A stretch of 64,000 nt of DNA from the NCBI RefSeq assembly GCF_015752205.1, contig NZ_JADOVG010000009.1:62001-126000 (forward strand), in the 5' to 3' direction. Numbering within the stretch: the stretch's first letter is position 1; every line of letters begins with the position of its first letter. The position numbers and the translations under genes are program-made. This DNA comes from Polaromonas sp. CG_9.7. GTDB taxonomy: Bacteria > Pseudomonadota > Gammaproteobacteria > Burkholderiales > Burkholderiaceae_C. Below, piece by piece: positions 31,349 through 39,111 of the stretch. The notes under the pieces were generated by a model, which ran no database searches, was not told where the DNA came from, and saw nothing but the letters and a program-made list of their open reading frames with translations.

Positions 31349-32097
31349 TGCGCGCCTCCACTGCCATCCATGCCCGCCCTGAGCTGCGCGCACAGCGCGT
31401 TGAAGGCCGGGCTGTAGCGCACGTCGCGTCCGCGCGGCCGGGGCAGCGCCACCGGCAGGTCCTGGCAGATGCGCCCGCCCGCCATCACGGCCACCCGGTC
31501 GGCCAGGTAGACCGCTTCGCTGATGTCATGCGTGACGAAAAACACCGTGGTCTGGCGCAGGCGGCACAGCGCCAGCAGATCGTCCTGCAGGTCTTCGCGG
31601 GTGATGGCGTCGAGCGAAGCAAACGGCTCGTCCAGCAGCAGCAAGGCGGGCTCGACGACCAGCGCACGGGCAATCGCCACCCGGCTTTGCTGGCCGCCCG
31701 ACAGATGGCGCGGGTAGTGATTTTCCAGGGCCGACAGGCCCATCAGCGACAACAGTTCGCGCGCCTTGGCCACTTCCTGCAGCGCAGGCGGATGGCGCAG
31801 CGACAGCGGCAGCAGCACGTTGTCAAGCACGGTGCGCCACTCCAGCAATGTCGGCGACTGAAAGACAAAGCCCAGTTCGGGGCCCGGCCGGGTGTGCGGC
31901 ACGCCTTGCAGGCGTATCACCCCGGCGCTGGGCTGCAGCAAGCCGGCAGCCAGTTTGAGCAGCGTGGTCTTGCCGCAGCCGCTGCGGCCCACCAGGCAAT
32001 GGAACTCGCCCTGCGCGATGCGCCAGTCCACCCGGTCAACCACGGCCGGCCAGCCCGGATAGGTGTAGCTGACCTGCGCCATGTCCAGGAAACTCAT
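31345..32097 (-). CDS. ABC transporter ATP-binding protein, SsuB/TauB type
   Basis: A 250-residue ATPase with Walker A GRSGCGKTT near residue 38, Q-loop FQSPTLLEW, signature LSGGQQSRVAIARA near 130 and Walker B LLLLDEPFASLD near 152, then the H-loop FVTHDISEA. The sequence class matches importers for nitrate, sulfonate or taurine. It lies 30 bases downstream of the LuxC-like gene and overlaps the permease gene, so the importer is tied to the acyl-reductase enzymes. Confidence 0.93.
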   Translation of the reverse strand: MSFLDMAQVSYTYPGWPAVVDRVDWRIAQGEFHCLVGRSGCGKTTLLKLAAGLLQPSAGVIRLQGVPHTRPGPELGFVFQSPTLLEWRTVLDNVLLPLSLRHPPALQEVAKARELLSLMGLSALENHYPRHLSGGQQSRVAIARALVVEPALLLLDEPFASLDAITREDLQDDLLALCRLRQTTVFFVTHDISEAVYLADRVAVMAGGRICQDLPVALPRPRGRDVRYSPAFNALCAQLRAGMDGSGGAQ

Positions 32098-32127
32098 GGC
32101 TGGCGCCCGTTTTTACAGCCCAGGGCG

Positions 32128-33588
32128 CTAATCGACATAAGGGGCAAAGCCTTCAGCGGCGAGTTCGGCCGATTGTTCAATCTCGACCATCTGGACCAGG
32201 TCCAGCAAATTGAAGCGTCCGTCATGGTGCCATCCTGCCTCGGGCGAGGTCATGCTGCCCAGCGCGCAGATACGGGTCACACCGGCCTGCCCCAGTAACT
32301 CGGCCAGCGCAAACAACTCCGTGGGCGCGGCCGCCAGGCCCACGGTCTGCAAATAAACGCGGCTTCGGGCAATTTCAGGAAAGACCTGCGCCAGGTCGTC
32401 CACCGCCACCACCAGCACGGTGCGGTTCAGCGCGCTGGGCGCCAACCCTTGCAATTGATCGGCATAGGCCACGCGCCAAGGCGTGTCCGCATCGCCCATC
32501 AGGCTGGCACCGGGCTGCGTCATCAGCCGCAGCTCCTGCGCCTGGTTCCAGCGCGCCACCTCGCTGGCCTCGTCCAGCGCCAGCGTGCGTCGCGGAAACC
32601 GCGGCTCCAGGCTGGCAATGGCTTGCGCCAGGTAGTGCGCGAAGGCCTGCGGCGCCACCTTGCCGCCGCGCTCGACGTAGAACAACTGTGGTGAATAGCA
32701 GCCTTGCTGGTCGTAGCGCACCACGTCGCAAGCTGCCTGCTGCGCCGTGGCCGGGGCCTTGCGCGCATCCAGCGCAGCACGGGCCACCATGCCAAAACTG
32801 AGCTTGTGGCCATACCCCAGAAAGCGCGTGGTGACGGGCACCTGCGCGCGCAATGCCTGCAGCGCGCCATTGCCGCCATAGGCGAGCACCACGTCGGCCT
32901 GCGCAAACAACGCCTGCTCCAGCGGCGCGTCACCGCCCTTCCACCACCCTACTGCCAGGCAGTCGGCCAGCGCCGGGTCCAGTTCCACCAGCAGGTGGGC
33001 GAACCAGCCGGCAAACAGCGGCTCGGCGCTGGGCAATTTGCCAATGCTGCCCGACTTGACCAGCAGGCTTGAAATCAGACTCCACAGCGGCAAACCCGGT
33101 ACATTGCCGGCCCAGACGTGCACCAGCAGTTCCGGCCCCACGGCCTTGGCAAAGCCGCCCTTGGGGCGCGGCTGGAATTCATCGAGCAGCTTGGGGTTGG
33201 CAAAATCCTCGGCCACGAAGCGTTGCAGTTGCGGCTGGCGAAAAGTTTTCAGGTAACTGGTCAGCCCCAGCCGCACCGTCTCGGGGTCGTAGCCGGTGAC
33301 CAGCGGGAGCAGCCGGTCGGCCTGCTGGCGATACGGGTCGCTGCGGTCCAGCAGCCGCGCAATGGCGCTGTCGACCAGCGCAATGATTTGCGACACCGTG
33401 CGCGTCTTCAGGTAGGCCCGGCTGCCCTGCTTGACGCGCTCGGCCAGGGCCGCCCATTGCACCTGGCTCAATACCGGCACGGCCACTTCGAGCCGTTCGC
33501 TGCCGCTGCCGAAATGCAGCGTCTGCCACGCCAGTTCATCAGCCTTGAAGCCCGGCAGGTAGCCGGCCACGGCATGCCACACCGTCAT
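32128..33588 (-). CDS. LuxC-like acyl-CoA/acyl-protein reductase
   Basis: A 486-residue member of the LuxC family, which reduces an acyl group carried on LuxE (or acyl-CoA) to an aldehyde with NADPH. The aldehyde-dehydrogenase-like fold is recognisable from HVWAGNVPGLPLWS near residue 157 and the active-site segment DQQGCYSPQ with the expected catalytic cysteine at residue 297. Length is close to the 475-490 of luminous-bacteria LuxC. The start overlaps the LuxE-like stop by four bases, so the two are translationally coupled. No luxA, luxB or luxD is present in the window, so light production is not indicated. The natural acyl substrate is unknown. Confidence 0.88.
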   Translation of the reverse strand: MTVWHAVAGYLPGFKADELAWQTLHFGSGSERLEVAVPVLSQVQWAALAERVKQGSRAYLKTRTVSQIIALVDSAIARLLDRSDPYRQQADRLLPLVTGYDPETVRLGLTSYLKTFRQPQLQRFVAEDFANPKLLDEFQPRPKGGFAKAVGPELLVHVWAGNVPGLPLWSLISSLLVKSGSIGKLPSAEPLFAGWFAHLLVELDPALADCLAVGWWKGGDAPLEQALFAQADVVLAYGGNGALQALRAQVPVTTRFLGYGHKLSFGMVARAALDARKAPATAQQAACDVVRYDQQGCYSPQLFYVERGGKVAPQAFAHYLAQAIASLEPRFPRRTLALDEASEVARWNQAQELRLMTQPGASLMGDADTPWRVAYADQLQGLAPSALNRTVLVVAVDDLAQVFPEIARSRVYLQTVGLAAAPTELFALAELLGQAGVTRICALGSMTSPEAGWHHDGRFNLLDLVQMVEIEQSAELAAEGFAPYVD

Positions 33589-34703
33589 GCGCGGGCGGCC
33601 TGCAAAAATTCTTCCACCGCCAGCGAGCAGCCCTTGGCCTGTGTGCCTTCGGCGCGGCCAACTAGCAAAAATCCGTCCGTGACCGCCACGCCGACGTCTT
33701 CCGTGAGGATGGTCGTCACCGAGTTGAAATTGGCCAGGTCGCAGTGCGCCAGCACGCCCTGCTCGCCATGCGCCACTTCCGCGCCGCTCAACGGGTTCAC
33801 CAGGCGCGAGCGGATCCAGTGCGGGCCCGACTTGACCGCCGGCAGCTGCGCACTGCCGTTGTCGTAGAACTGCGTGCTCAGCTCGGTCATGCCGTACATG
33901 TTGATGCAGTCCTCGGGCGGCACGCCCAGCAGCGCCGTCAGCTGCGCATAGAACTGCGCCATGGGAATCTCACGCGACTGGCCCTTGAAGCCGCCGGTGT
34001 CCAGCACCCGGCTGCCTGCCGGCAGGGCAAATTTTCGTCCCTGCTGCGCCAGTGCATCCATCAGGTGCACCAGGCTGTAGGACGCGCCCAGCAGCGCATA
34101 GGGCTGCGCCATGGCCTCGGCCTGCGCCAGCGCCGCGCACACGCCCGCCGTGTCCAGCCCGGCGGCGTCGATGAAGTAGCGACTGTCGTCCGCGCCAAAG
34201 GTCTGCAGCGCCAGCGCCAGGTAGTGCGCCAGCGATGAGTTCGGCATCACCTCTTCGGTGGGAAATAAGATGCCCATGGCCATGCTGCTCTGGCCGCGCA
34301 TGAAGCGCCGGGCGAAGTTGGCGCGCATTGAGGCGTCGTACACCGCCAGGGTCGGATGGTGGTGCTTGCCCTTGACGTCGCCCTGCGTGGTGCCGCTGGT
34401 CATGAACACACGGTCAGTGCTGGAGGGTGGCTGGCAGGTCAGGCACAGGGCCTTGAAGGCACTGATGGGAACGGCCGGAATGTCTTGCCAGGTCTTGACC
34501 GTTCGCGGCGTCTTGCCGCGTTGCCGGCAAAAGCGCTGGAACGGTGTGTTGTGGGCAAACTGGTAGGCAAACAACGCCAAAGCCTGGGCGTTGAAGGCGT
34601 CGTCAGTGACGCCATCCTGCGCTATGAAAGCCAGCACGCCGTCAACGATCGGGTCGGCAAGCGCTTGCGGGCGGGCGGGTGTTGCGTTGTCAAGGGCATC
34701 CAT
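33585..34703 (-). CDS. LuxE-like acyl-protein synthetase
   Basis: A 372-residue adenylating enzyme of the LuxE/PaaK-like superfamily. LuxE activates a carboxylic acid with ATP and loads it on its own cysteine before handing it to LuxC. The ATP-site motif is FMTSGTTQGDVKGK near residue 113, a second core motif NMYGMTELSTQFY lies near 265, and a cysteine in the C-terminal segment KGCSLAVEEF (residue 359) is at the position expected for the acyl acceptor. I chose ATG 34703 (MDALDNATP) because AAGGA lies nine bases upstream; ATG 34712 directly abuts that site. It is the first gene of the six-gene operon. Confidence 0.87.
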   Translation of the reverse strand: MDALDNATPARPQALADPIVDGVLAFIAQDGVTDDAFNAQALALFAYQFAHNTPFQRFCRQRGKTPRTVKTWQDIPAVPISAFKALCLTCQPPSSTDRVFMTSGTTQGDVKGKHHHPTLAVYDASMRANFARRFMRGQSSMAMGILFPTEEVMPNSSLAHYLALALQTFGADDSRYFIDAAGLDTAGVCAALAQAEAMAQPYALLGASYSLVHLMDALAQQGRKFALPAGSRVLDTGGFKGQSREIPMAQFYAQLTALLGVPPEDCINMYGMTELSTQFYDNGSAQLPAVKSGPHWIRSRLVNPLSGAEVAHGEQGVLAHCDLANFNSVTTILTEDVGVAVTDGFLLVGRAEGTQAKGCSLAVEEFLQAARA

Positions 34704-35028
34704 GGTCGTCATTCCTTCAAGAGTCTGCGGTGGCAGGGTGCTCCGAAAGTCGTGATGGCGGGAGTGAACCCTGTCCTGACAGCTCTTCTTACGTCGGCAT
34801 GACCCGAAATCAAGTTCGCGGGTTTGGTGAAACCATCTCAGCCGCCCTGCCATCACTGACCGGACTGCACCCCGAAGCGGAAATGATTCTAAGCGCAAGG
34901 ACCTGCGCTGTGGTGGCACCTGCGGTGGCCTGCGCAGGGCAGCGTGCCGCAATGCCCCGACCGTGCACGAAAACCGGATGCCTTCCCGGCAAAACCCACC
35001 ATCGGCATAAATTTTGCTTGTAGACACC
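34704..35028. other. 325-bp divergent intergenic region between the LuxE-like gene and nasT
   Basis: The region must hold the promoters of both divergent units. On the minus strand TAGAAT at 34891-34886 could be a -10 for the LuxE operon but no good -35 faces it. On the plus strand a sigma-54-like motif ends just before nasT (separate entry). I see no repeat, RNA gene or further open frame with credible coding character. Confidence 0.6.
35003..35019 (+). promoter_or_regulatory. Weak sigma-54-like motif before nasT
   Basis: CGGCAT-N5-TTGCTT matches the GG/GC core and spacing of a -24/-12 promoter but is poorer than the nrtA and nirB copies. Transcription would begin at about 35029, the first base of the nasT ATG, giving a leaderless message. 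This makes it doubtful. Confidence 0.3.
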
Positions 35029-35661
35029 ATGACATTGCCCCATTCCCTGCGCCTGGTGGTCATTGCACCGGACCTGATGGTTGCCGATACCGGTGACGAG
35101 GCTGCCGTGGCGCTGGCCGAGCGCTCGCGCCAATTGCGCATCGGCCTGCTCGAAGGCGGATTCAATCTGGTTGCCACGCTGCCAGCCGACACCTTTTTGC
35201 GCGAACGGCTGGCGCAGTTGCAGCCCGACATGATCATCGTCGACGCCGAAAGCGATGCCCGCGACTCGCTCGAACACGTCGTCATGGCCACGCGCGACGA
35301 GCGCCGGCCCATCGTGCTGTTCACCAATGACGACGACACCCGCCACGTGAAGGACGCGGTAGCCGCTGGGGTTTGCGCCTATATTGTTGCCGGCCTGGCG
35401 ACGTCGCGCATCCGCCCGATCCTGGACGTGGCCATGGCGCGCTTTGAGCACGAACAAGGGCTGCGCCGCGAACTGGCCGATGTGCGCACCGAACTGAAAG
35501 ACCGCAAGATCATTGACCGGGCCAAGGGCCTGCTGATGCAGCGCCAGGGCCTGTCTGAACAGGCCGCGTACGAAAAGCTGCGCAAGGCGGCCATGGACAA
35601 GGGCCTGCGGCTGGGCGACGTGGCGCAGCGCATGCTGGATGTGGCTGACCTGCTGGGCTAG
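35029..35661 (+). CDS. nasT: ANTAR-domain antiterminator, NasT type
   Basis: The 210-residue protein has an N-terminal receiver-like domain (residues 1-125, with the acceptor-position aspartate in MIIVDAES) and a C-terminal ANTAR RNA-binding domain (residues about 150-205, LKDRKIIDRAKGLLMQRQG and later AMDKGLRLGDVAQRML). NasT-type proteins bind paired hairpins in nitrate-assimilation leaders and prevent termination; they are usually held inactive by the nitrate sensor NasS. No nasS is visible in this window. It is encoded directly upstream of nrtA, whose leader has a matching hairpin. ATG 35029 is used; a TTG at 35014 is possible. Confidence 0.93.
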   Translation: MTLPHSLRLVVIAPDLMVADTGDEAAVALAERSRQLRIGLLEGGFNLVATLPADTFLRERLAQLQPDMIIVDAESDARDSLEHVVMATRDERRPIVLFTNDDDTRHVKDAVAAGVCAYIVAGLATSRIRPILDVAMARFEHEQGLRRELADVRTELKDRKIIDRAKGLLMQRQGLSEQAAYEKLRKAAMDKGLRLGDVAQRMLDVADLLG

Positions 35662-35685
35662 TCAGCCCAGGCCGAAATGGTGCAG

Positions 35686-35702
35686 TGCACAACCGCAGTG
35701 CG
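35686..35702 (+). promoter_or_regulatory. Candidate NtrC enhancer site upstream of nrtA
   Basis: TGCAC-N7-GTGCG matches the dyad TGCAC-N7-GTGCA of NtrC sites with one mismatch. It lies about 135 bases upstream of the sigma-54 -24 element, a normal distance for an enhancer. The inner bases do not match the full consensus, so it is a candidate only. Confidence 0.45.
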
Positions 35703-35743
35703 TCTCCAGGAAAACGGGGCCTTGAATCGCAAAAAATCAAAAT

Positions 35744-35774
35744 GCTATTTATTTAATAGCTGCTTGCGCAAGCA
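35744..35774. repeat. GCTATT-N5-AATAGC mini-palindrome plus adjacent TGCTTGCGCAAGCA
   Basis: GCTATT and AATAGC form a 6-bp hairpin with loop TATTT (35744-35760), followed at once by the perfect 14-base palindrome TGCTTGCGCAAGCA. Related elements occur at four or more other intergenic sites in the window. Confidence 0.8.
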
Positions 35775-35836
35775 GGACAAGCGCCACAGCCCTATTTATC
35801 TTAAATTTTAAGCGTTGATCAAGCCTTCTGTTCAGT

Positions 35837-35853
35837 TGGCACAGCTTTTGCAA
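35837..35853 (+). promoter_or_regulatory. Sigma-54 (-24/-12) promoter of the nrtA operon
   Basis: TGGCAC-AGCTT-TTGCAA is a full match to the sigma-54 core TGGCAC-N5-TTGCW. Transcription should begin near 35863, just ahead of the leader hairpin. Sigma-54 with NtrC is the known nitrogen-limitation control of nitrate assimilation genes. Confidence 0.88.
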
Positions 35854-35866
35854 TAACTACGACACC

Positions 35867-35900
35867 GGACCTTCGGCTTCAATGGCGAAGCAGAAAGTCC
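35867..35900 (+). ncRNA. ANTAR-target hairpin in the nrtA leader
   Basis: GCTTC (35876-35880) and GAAGC (35887-35891) pair around the six-base loop AATGGC, with A at loop position 1 and G at position 4 as in ANTAR-protein targets. An outer stem GGAC/GTCC (35867-35870 and 35897-35900) extends it across an internal loop. Only one convincing hairpin is present; a partner is either degenerate or absent. Confidence 0.7.
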
Positions 35901-35906
35901 CAGAAC

Positions 35907-35972
35907 AAAGGCGTTCGTCCCCTGCCCTCACACCCCTTGTGTGCCGGCTCCGGTCGAACGCCTTTTTTGTTT
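35907..35972 (+). terminator. Intrinsic terminator in the nrtA leader
   Basis: AAAGGCGTTCG (35907-35917) pairs with CGAACGCCTTT (35955-35965) and is followed by a T-run. The long loop contains a second hairpin CACAC/GTGTG. It ends 28 bases before the nrtA start and follows the ANTAR hairpin by seven bases, so it is the expected site of NasT-controlled antitermination. Confidence 0.85.
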
Positions 35973-36000
35973 TATTTTTTCATTTCCAGGAGTTGCTGAC

Positions 36001-37245
36001 ATGACAGACCTGCTCAAACCTTCCCTCTCACGCCGCAGCGTGCTGCAGGCCGCCGCCGTGGGTGCCGTGGGCATCAGCCCGGCATTGCGCGCCGCCGTCT
36101 ATGCGCAGGGCTCGGACGCGCCAGAGAAAAAGGAAGTCAGGATCGGCTTCATTCCACTGACCGATTGCGCCTCGGTGGTGATGGCGTCGGTGCTCGGCAT
36201 TGACAAGAAATACGGCGTGACCATCATCCCGAGCAAGGAAGCCAGCTGGGCCGGCGTGCGCGACAAGCTGGTCAACGGCGAGCTCGACTTTGCCCATGTC
36301 CTGTATGGCCTGATCTACGGCGTGCATTTAGGCACCGCCGGGCCCAAAAAGGACATGGCCGTCCTGATGACGATCAACAACAACGGCCAGGCGATCACGC
36401 TGAGCAAGAAGCTCGCCGACAAGGGCGCCGTCGATGGCCCCGGCCTGGCAAAACTCATGGCCAGCGAAAAGCGCGAATACACCTTCGCCCAGACCTTCCC
36501 GACCGGCACCCACGCCATGTGGCTTTACTACTGGCTTGCGGCCAACGGCATCAACCCGATGTCGGACGCCAAGGTGATCACCGTGCCGCCGCCGCAGATG
36601 GTCGCCAACATGCGCATCGGCAACATGGATGGTTTTTGCGTCGGCGAACCCTGGGGACAGCGCGCGATCATGGACGGCATTGGCGTCACCGCCGTGACGA
36701 CGCAGGACATCTGGAAAGACCATCCGGAAAAGGTGTTGGGCACCACCGCCGAATTCACCCAGAAATACCCGAACACCGCCCGCGCCGTGACCGCCGCCAT
36801 CCTGGAGGCGGGCCAATGGATTGACGCCAGCCTGGCGAACAAAAGCAGGATGGCCGAAACCATCTCCGGCAAGGCCTATGTCAACACCAGCGTCGACGCC
36901 ATCAACCAGCGCATCCTGGGCCGCTACCAGAACGGCATGGGCAAAACGTGGGACGACCCGAACCACATGAAGTTCTTCAACGACGGCGCGGTGAACTTTC
37001 CCTACCTGTCCGACGGCATGTGGTTTTTGACGCAGCACAAGCGCTGGGGCTTGATGAAAGAGCACCCGGACTACCTGGCCGTGGCCAAGCAGATCAACCG
37101 GATCGACATCTACAAGCAGGCTGCCAGCGCCGCCAAGGTGAGCGTTCCGAAGGACGTGATGCGCACCAGCAAATTGATCGACGGCACGGTCTGGGACGGC
37201 AAGGACCCGAAAAAGTACGCCGACAGCTTCAAGGTTCACGCCTGA
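36001..37245 (+). CDS. nrtA: Nitrate ABC transporter substrate-binding protein (CmpA/NrtA family)
   Basis: A 414-residue binding protein with a twin-arginine signal (LSRRSVLQAAAVGAVG) and cleavage near residue 38. It matches the NrtA/CmpA group by the opening RIGFIPLTDCASVVMASVLG and the conserved FAQTFPTGTHAMWLYYWLAA and GNMDGFCVGEPWGQRA stretches. It should capture nitrate (possibly nitrite or bicarbonate) in the periplasm for NrtB/NrtD. The ATG at 36001 has AGGAG nine bases upstream. The signal argues against it being a cytoplasmic NasS sensor, which is otherwise a similar protein. Confidence 0.93.
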   Translation: MTDLLKPSLSRRSVLQAAAVGAVGISPALRAAVYAQGSDAPEKKEVRIGFIPLTDCASVVMASVLGIDKKYGVTIIPSKEASWAGVRDKLVNGELDFAHVLYGLIYGVHLGTAGPKKDMAVLMTINNNGQAITLSKKLADKGAVDGPGLAKLMASEKREYTFAQTFPTGTHAMWLYYWLAANGINPMSDAKVITVPPPQMVANMRIGNMDGFCVGEPWGQRAIMDGIGVTAVTTQDIWKDHPEKVLGTTAEFTQKYPNTARAVTAAILEAGQWIDASLANKSRMAETISGKAYVNTSVDAINQRILGRYQNGMGKTWDDPNHMKFFNDGAVNFPYLSDGMWFLTQHKRWGLMKEHPDYLAVAKQINRIDIYKQAASAAKVSVPKDVMRTSKLIDGTVWDGKDPKKYADSFKVHA

Positions 37246-37292
37246 AACCGCCCTTTGATTTTTCGTTGAATTACTTTTGAAGAGGTGACGCC

Positions 37293-38243
37293 ATGGTCAG
37301 TGCCGTATTTCACAGCCCGCTTGAAAGCGCCCCGCCGACTACCGCCAGCGTGGAGCGAAGCGCTACGCATTCGATAGCTGCCAATGTAGATGAGGCGAGC
37401 GCAAAGACCGTAAAAGACCATAAAAAGACGGGTGCGGCCTTGTCCGCGACACCCCGGCGGGATTTTTCTGCGTTGTGGTTGCACGTCCTGCCGCCACTGC
37501 TCGGACTTGGCCTGCTGGCGCTTGTCTGGGAATTGGTATCCATGGCCACCAAGGCCAGCATTCCCTCGCCCAAGGACACCTTCCTGCAAGCCGTCGTACT
37601 GTTCAGCGACCCGTTCTACCGCAACGGCCCGAACGACCAGGGCGTCGGCTGGAACGTGCTGGCCTCGCTCAAGCGCGTGGCGCTCGGCTTTGGCCTGGCC
37701 GCCATCGTCGGCATTCCGGCCGGTTTCCTGATTGGCCGCTTCACGTTTTTGAGCCGCATGTTCAACCCGCTCATCAGCCTGATGCGGCCGGTGTCGCCGC
37801 TGGCCTGGCTGCCGATCGGCCTGCTGGTGTTCAAGGGCGCCGACCCGGCCGCCATCTGGACGATTTTCATCTGCTCGATCTGGCCCATGGTCATCAACAC
37901 CGCCGTTGGCGTGCAGCGCGTGCCGCAGGACTACATGAATGTCGCCCGTGTGCTGAACCTGTCGGAATGGAAGATCGTCACCAAAATTTTGTTCCCCTCG
38001 GTGCTGCCCTACATGCTGACCGGCGTGCGGCTGGCTGTCGGCACGGCGTGGCTGGTGATCGTCGCGGCCGAGATGCTGACTGGTGGCGTCGGCATCGGCT
38101 TCTGGGTCTGGGACGAGTGGAACAACCTCAACGTCATGAACATCATCATCGCGATTTTCGTCATCGGCATCGTCGGGCTGGCGCTGGAGTTTGCGCTGAT
38201 CAAGCTGGCCACGGCGTTCACGTTTGAAGAAGTCAAGAACTGA
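37293..38243 (+). CDS. nrtB: Nitrate ABC transporter permease
   Basis: A 316-residue inner-membrane permease of the NrtB type, six predicted transmembrane segments between residues 65 and 305 and an EAA loop around NVARVLNLSEWKIVTKILFP. The N-terminal 60 residues are an unusual polar extension; its DNA around 37371-37385 contains TTCGATAGCTGCC, similar to the local mini-palindromes, so it may derive from such an element read in frame. The gene follows nrtA by 47 bases and has GAGGTG upstream. Confidence 0.94.
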   Translation: MVSAVFHSPLESAPPTTASVERSATHSIAANVDEASAKTVKDHKKTGAALSATPRRDFSALWLHVLPPLLGLGLLALVWELVSMATKASIPSPKDTFLQAVVLFSDPFYRNGPNDQGVGWNVLASLKRVALGFGLAAIVGIPAGFLIGRFTFLSRMFNPLISLMRPVSPLAWLPIGLLVFKGADPAAIWTIFICSIWPMVINTAVGVQRVPQDYMNVARVLNLSEWKIVTKILFPSVLPYMLTGVRLAVGTAWLVIVAAEMLTGGVGIGFWVWDEWNNLNVMNIIIAIFVIGIVGLALEFALIKLATAFTFEEVKN

Positions 38244-38272
38244 GCTGCCGACCCAACCCAAGGAACATGACC

Positions 38273-39088
38273 ATGAACACCCCCGTCAATCCCCAGTACA
38301 TCGACATCCAGGGCGTCGAGCAGGTTTTCAAGACCAAGAAAGGCCCGTTCTGCGCGCTGCAGAACGTCAACCTCAAGGTCGCCAAGGGCGAATTCGTCGC
38401 GCTGATCGGTCATTCGGGCTGCGGCAAATCGACGCTGCTCAACCTGATCGCCGGCCTGACGATGCCCACGCAGGGCGTGCTGCTGTGCGCCAACCGCGAG
38501 ATCGCCGGCCCCGGCCCGGAGCGCGCGGTGGTGTTTCAGAACCACTCGCTGCTGCCGTGGCTGACCTGCTTCGAGAACGTCTACCTGGCCGTCGAGCGCG
38601 TGTTTTCCGCCACGCAAAGCAAGGCCCAGCTGAAGGCGCGCACCGATGCGGTGCTGACGATGGTCGGCTTGACGGCCGCAGCGCAAAAGCGCCCCGGCGA
38701 AATCTCGGGTGGCATGAAGCAGCGCGTCGGCATTGCCCGTGCGCTGTCGATGGAGCCCAAGGTGCTGCTGCTTGACGAGCCCTTCGGCGCGCTCGATGCG
38801 CTGACCCGCGCCAAGCTGCAGGACGAGCTGCTGCAGATCGTCGCCAACACGCAGAGCACGGTCGTCATGGTGACGCACGATGTCGATGAGGCGGTGCTGC
38901 TGAGCGACAAAATCGTGATGATGACCAACGGCCCGTCGGCGACGATTGGCGAAGTGCTCAGCGTTGACCTGCCGCGCCCACGCAACCGCGTCGAACTGGC
39001 CGAAAGCACGCAGTACCTGCACTACCGCAAGGCGGTGATCGACTTTTTGTACACGCGCCAGGCGCATGTCGAAAAACTGACGGCCTGA
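38273..39088 (+). CDS. nrtD: Nitrate ABC transporter ATP-binding protein
   Basis: A 271-residue ATPase with Walker A GHSGCGKST near residue 46, signature ISGGMKQRVGIARA near 146 and Walker B VLLLDEPFGALD near 170. It energises nitrate import with NrtA and NrtB. The second of two close ATGs (38273) is chosen because AAGGA lies eight bases before it and only two before the first (38267). There is no NrtC-type fusion with a second binding domain. Confidence 0.94.
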   Translation: MNTPVNPQYIDIQGVEQVFKTKKGPFCALQNVNLKVAKGEFVALIGHSGCGKSTLLNLIAGLTMPTQGVLLCANREIAGPGPERAVVFQNHSLLPWLTCFENVYLAVERVFSATQSKAQLKARTDAVLTMVGLTAAAQKRPGEISGGMKQRVGIARALSMEPKVLLLDEPFGALDALTRAKLQDELLQIVANTQSTVVMVTHDVDEAVLLSDKIVMMTNGPSATIGEVLSVDLPRPRNRVELAESTQYLHYRKAVIDFLYTRQAHVEKLTA

Positions 39089-39111
39089 GTGGCCGCTCGT
39101 TTCGCGTCAAA

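Noticed and set aside
32128-34703. Bioluminescence (lux) operon
   Set aside because: LuxC-like and LuxE-like proteins are present but no luciferase (luxA/luxB), luxD or lux regulator occurs nearby.
35828-35844. CTGT...ACAG stem considered as the first ANTAR hairpin of the nrtA leader
   Set aside because: It overlaps the sigma-54 promoter, so it would not be transcribed, and its 9-base loop lacks the A1/G4 pattern.
36001-37245. NrtA-like protein read as the NasS sensor
   Set aside because: It has a twin-arginine signal peptide and is followed directly by permease and ATPase genes, so it is the transporter binding protein.
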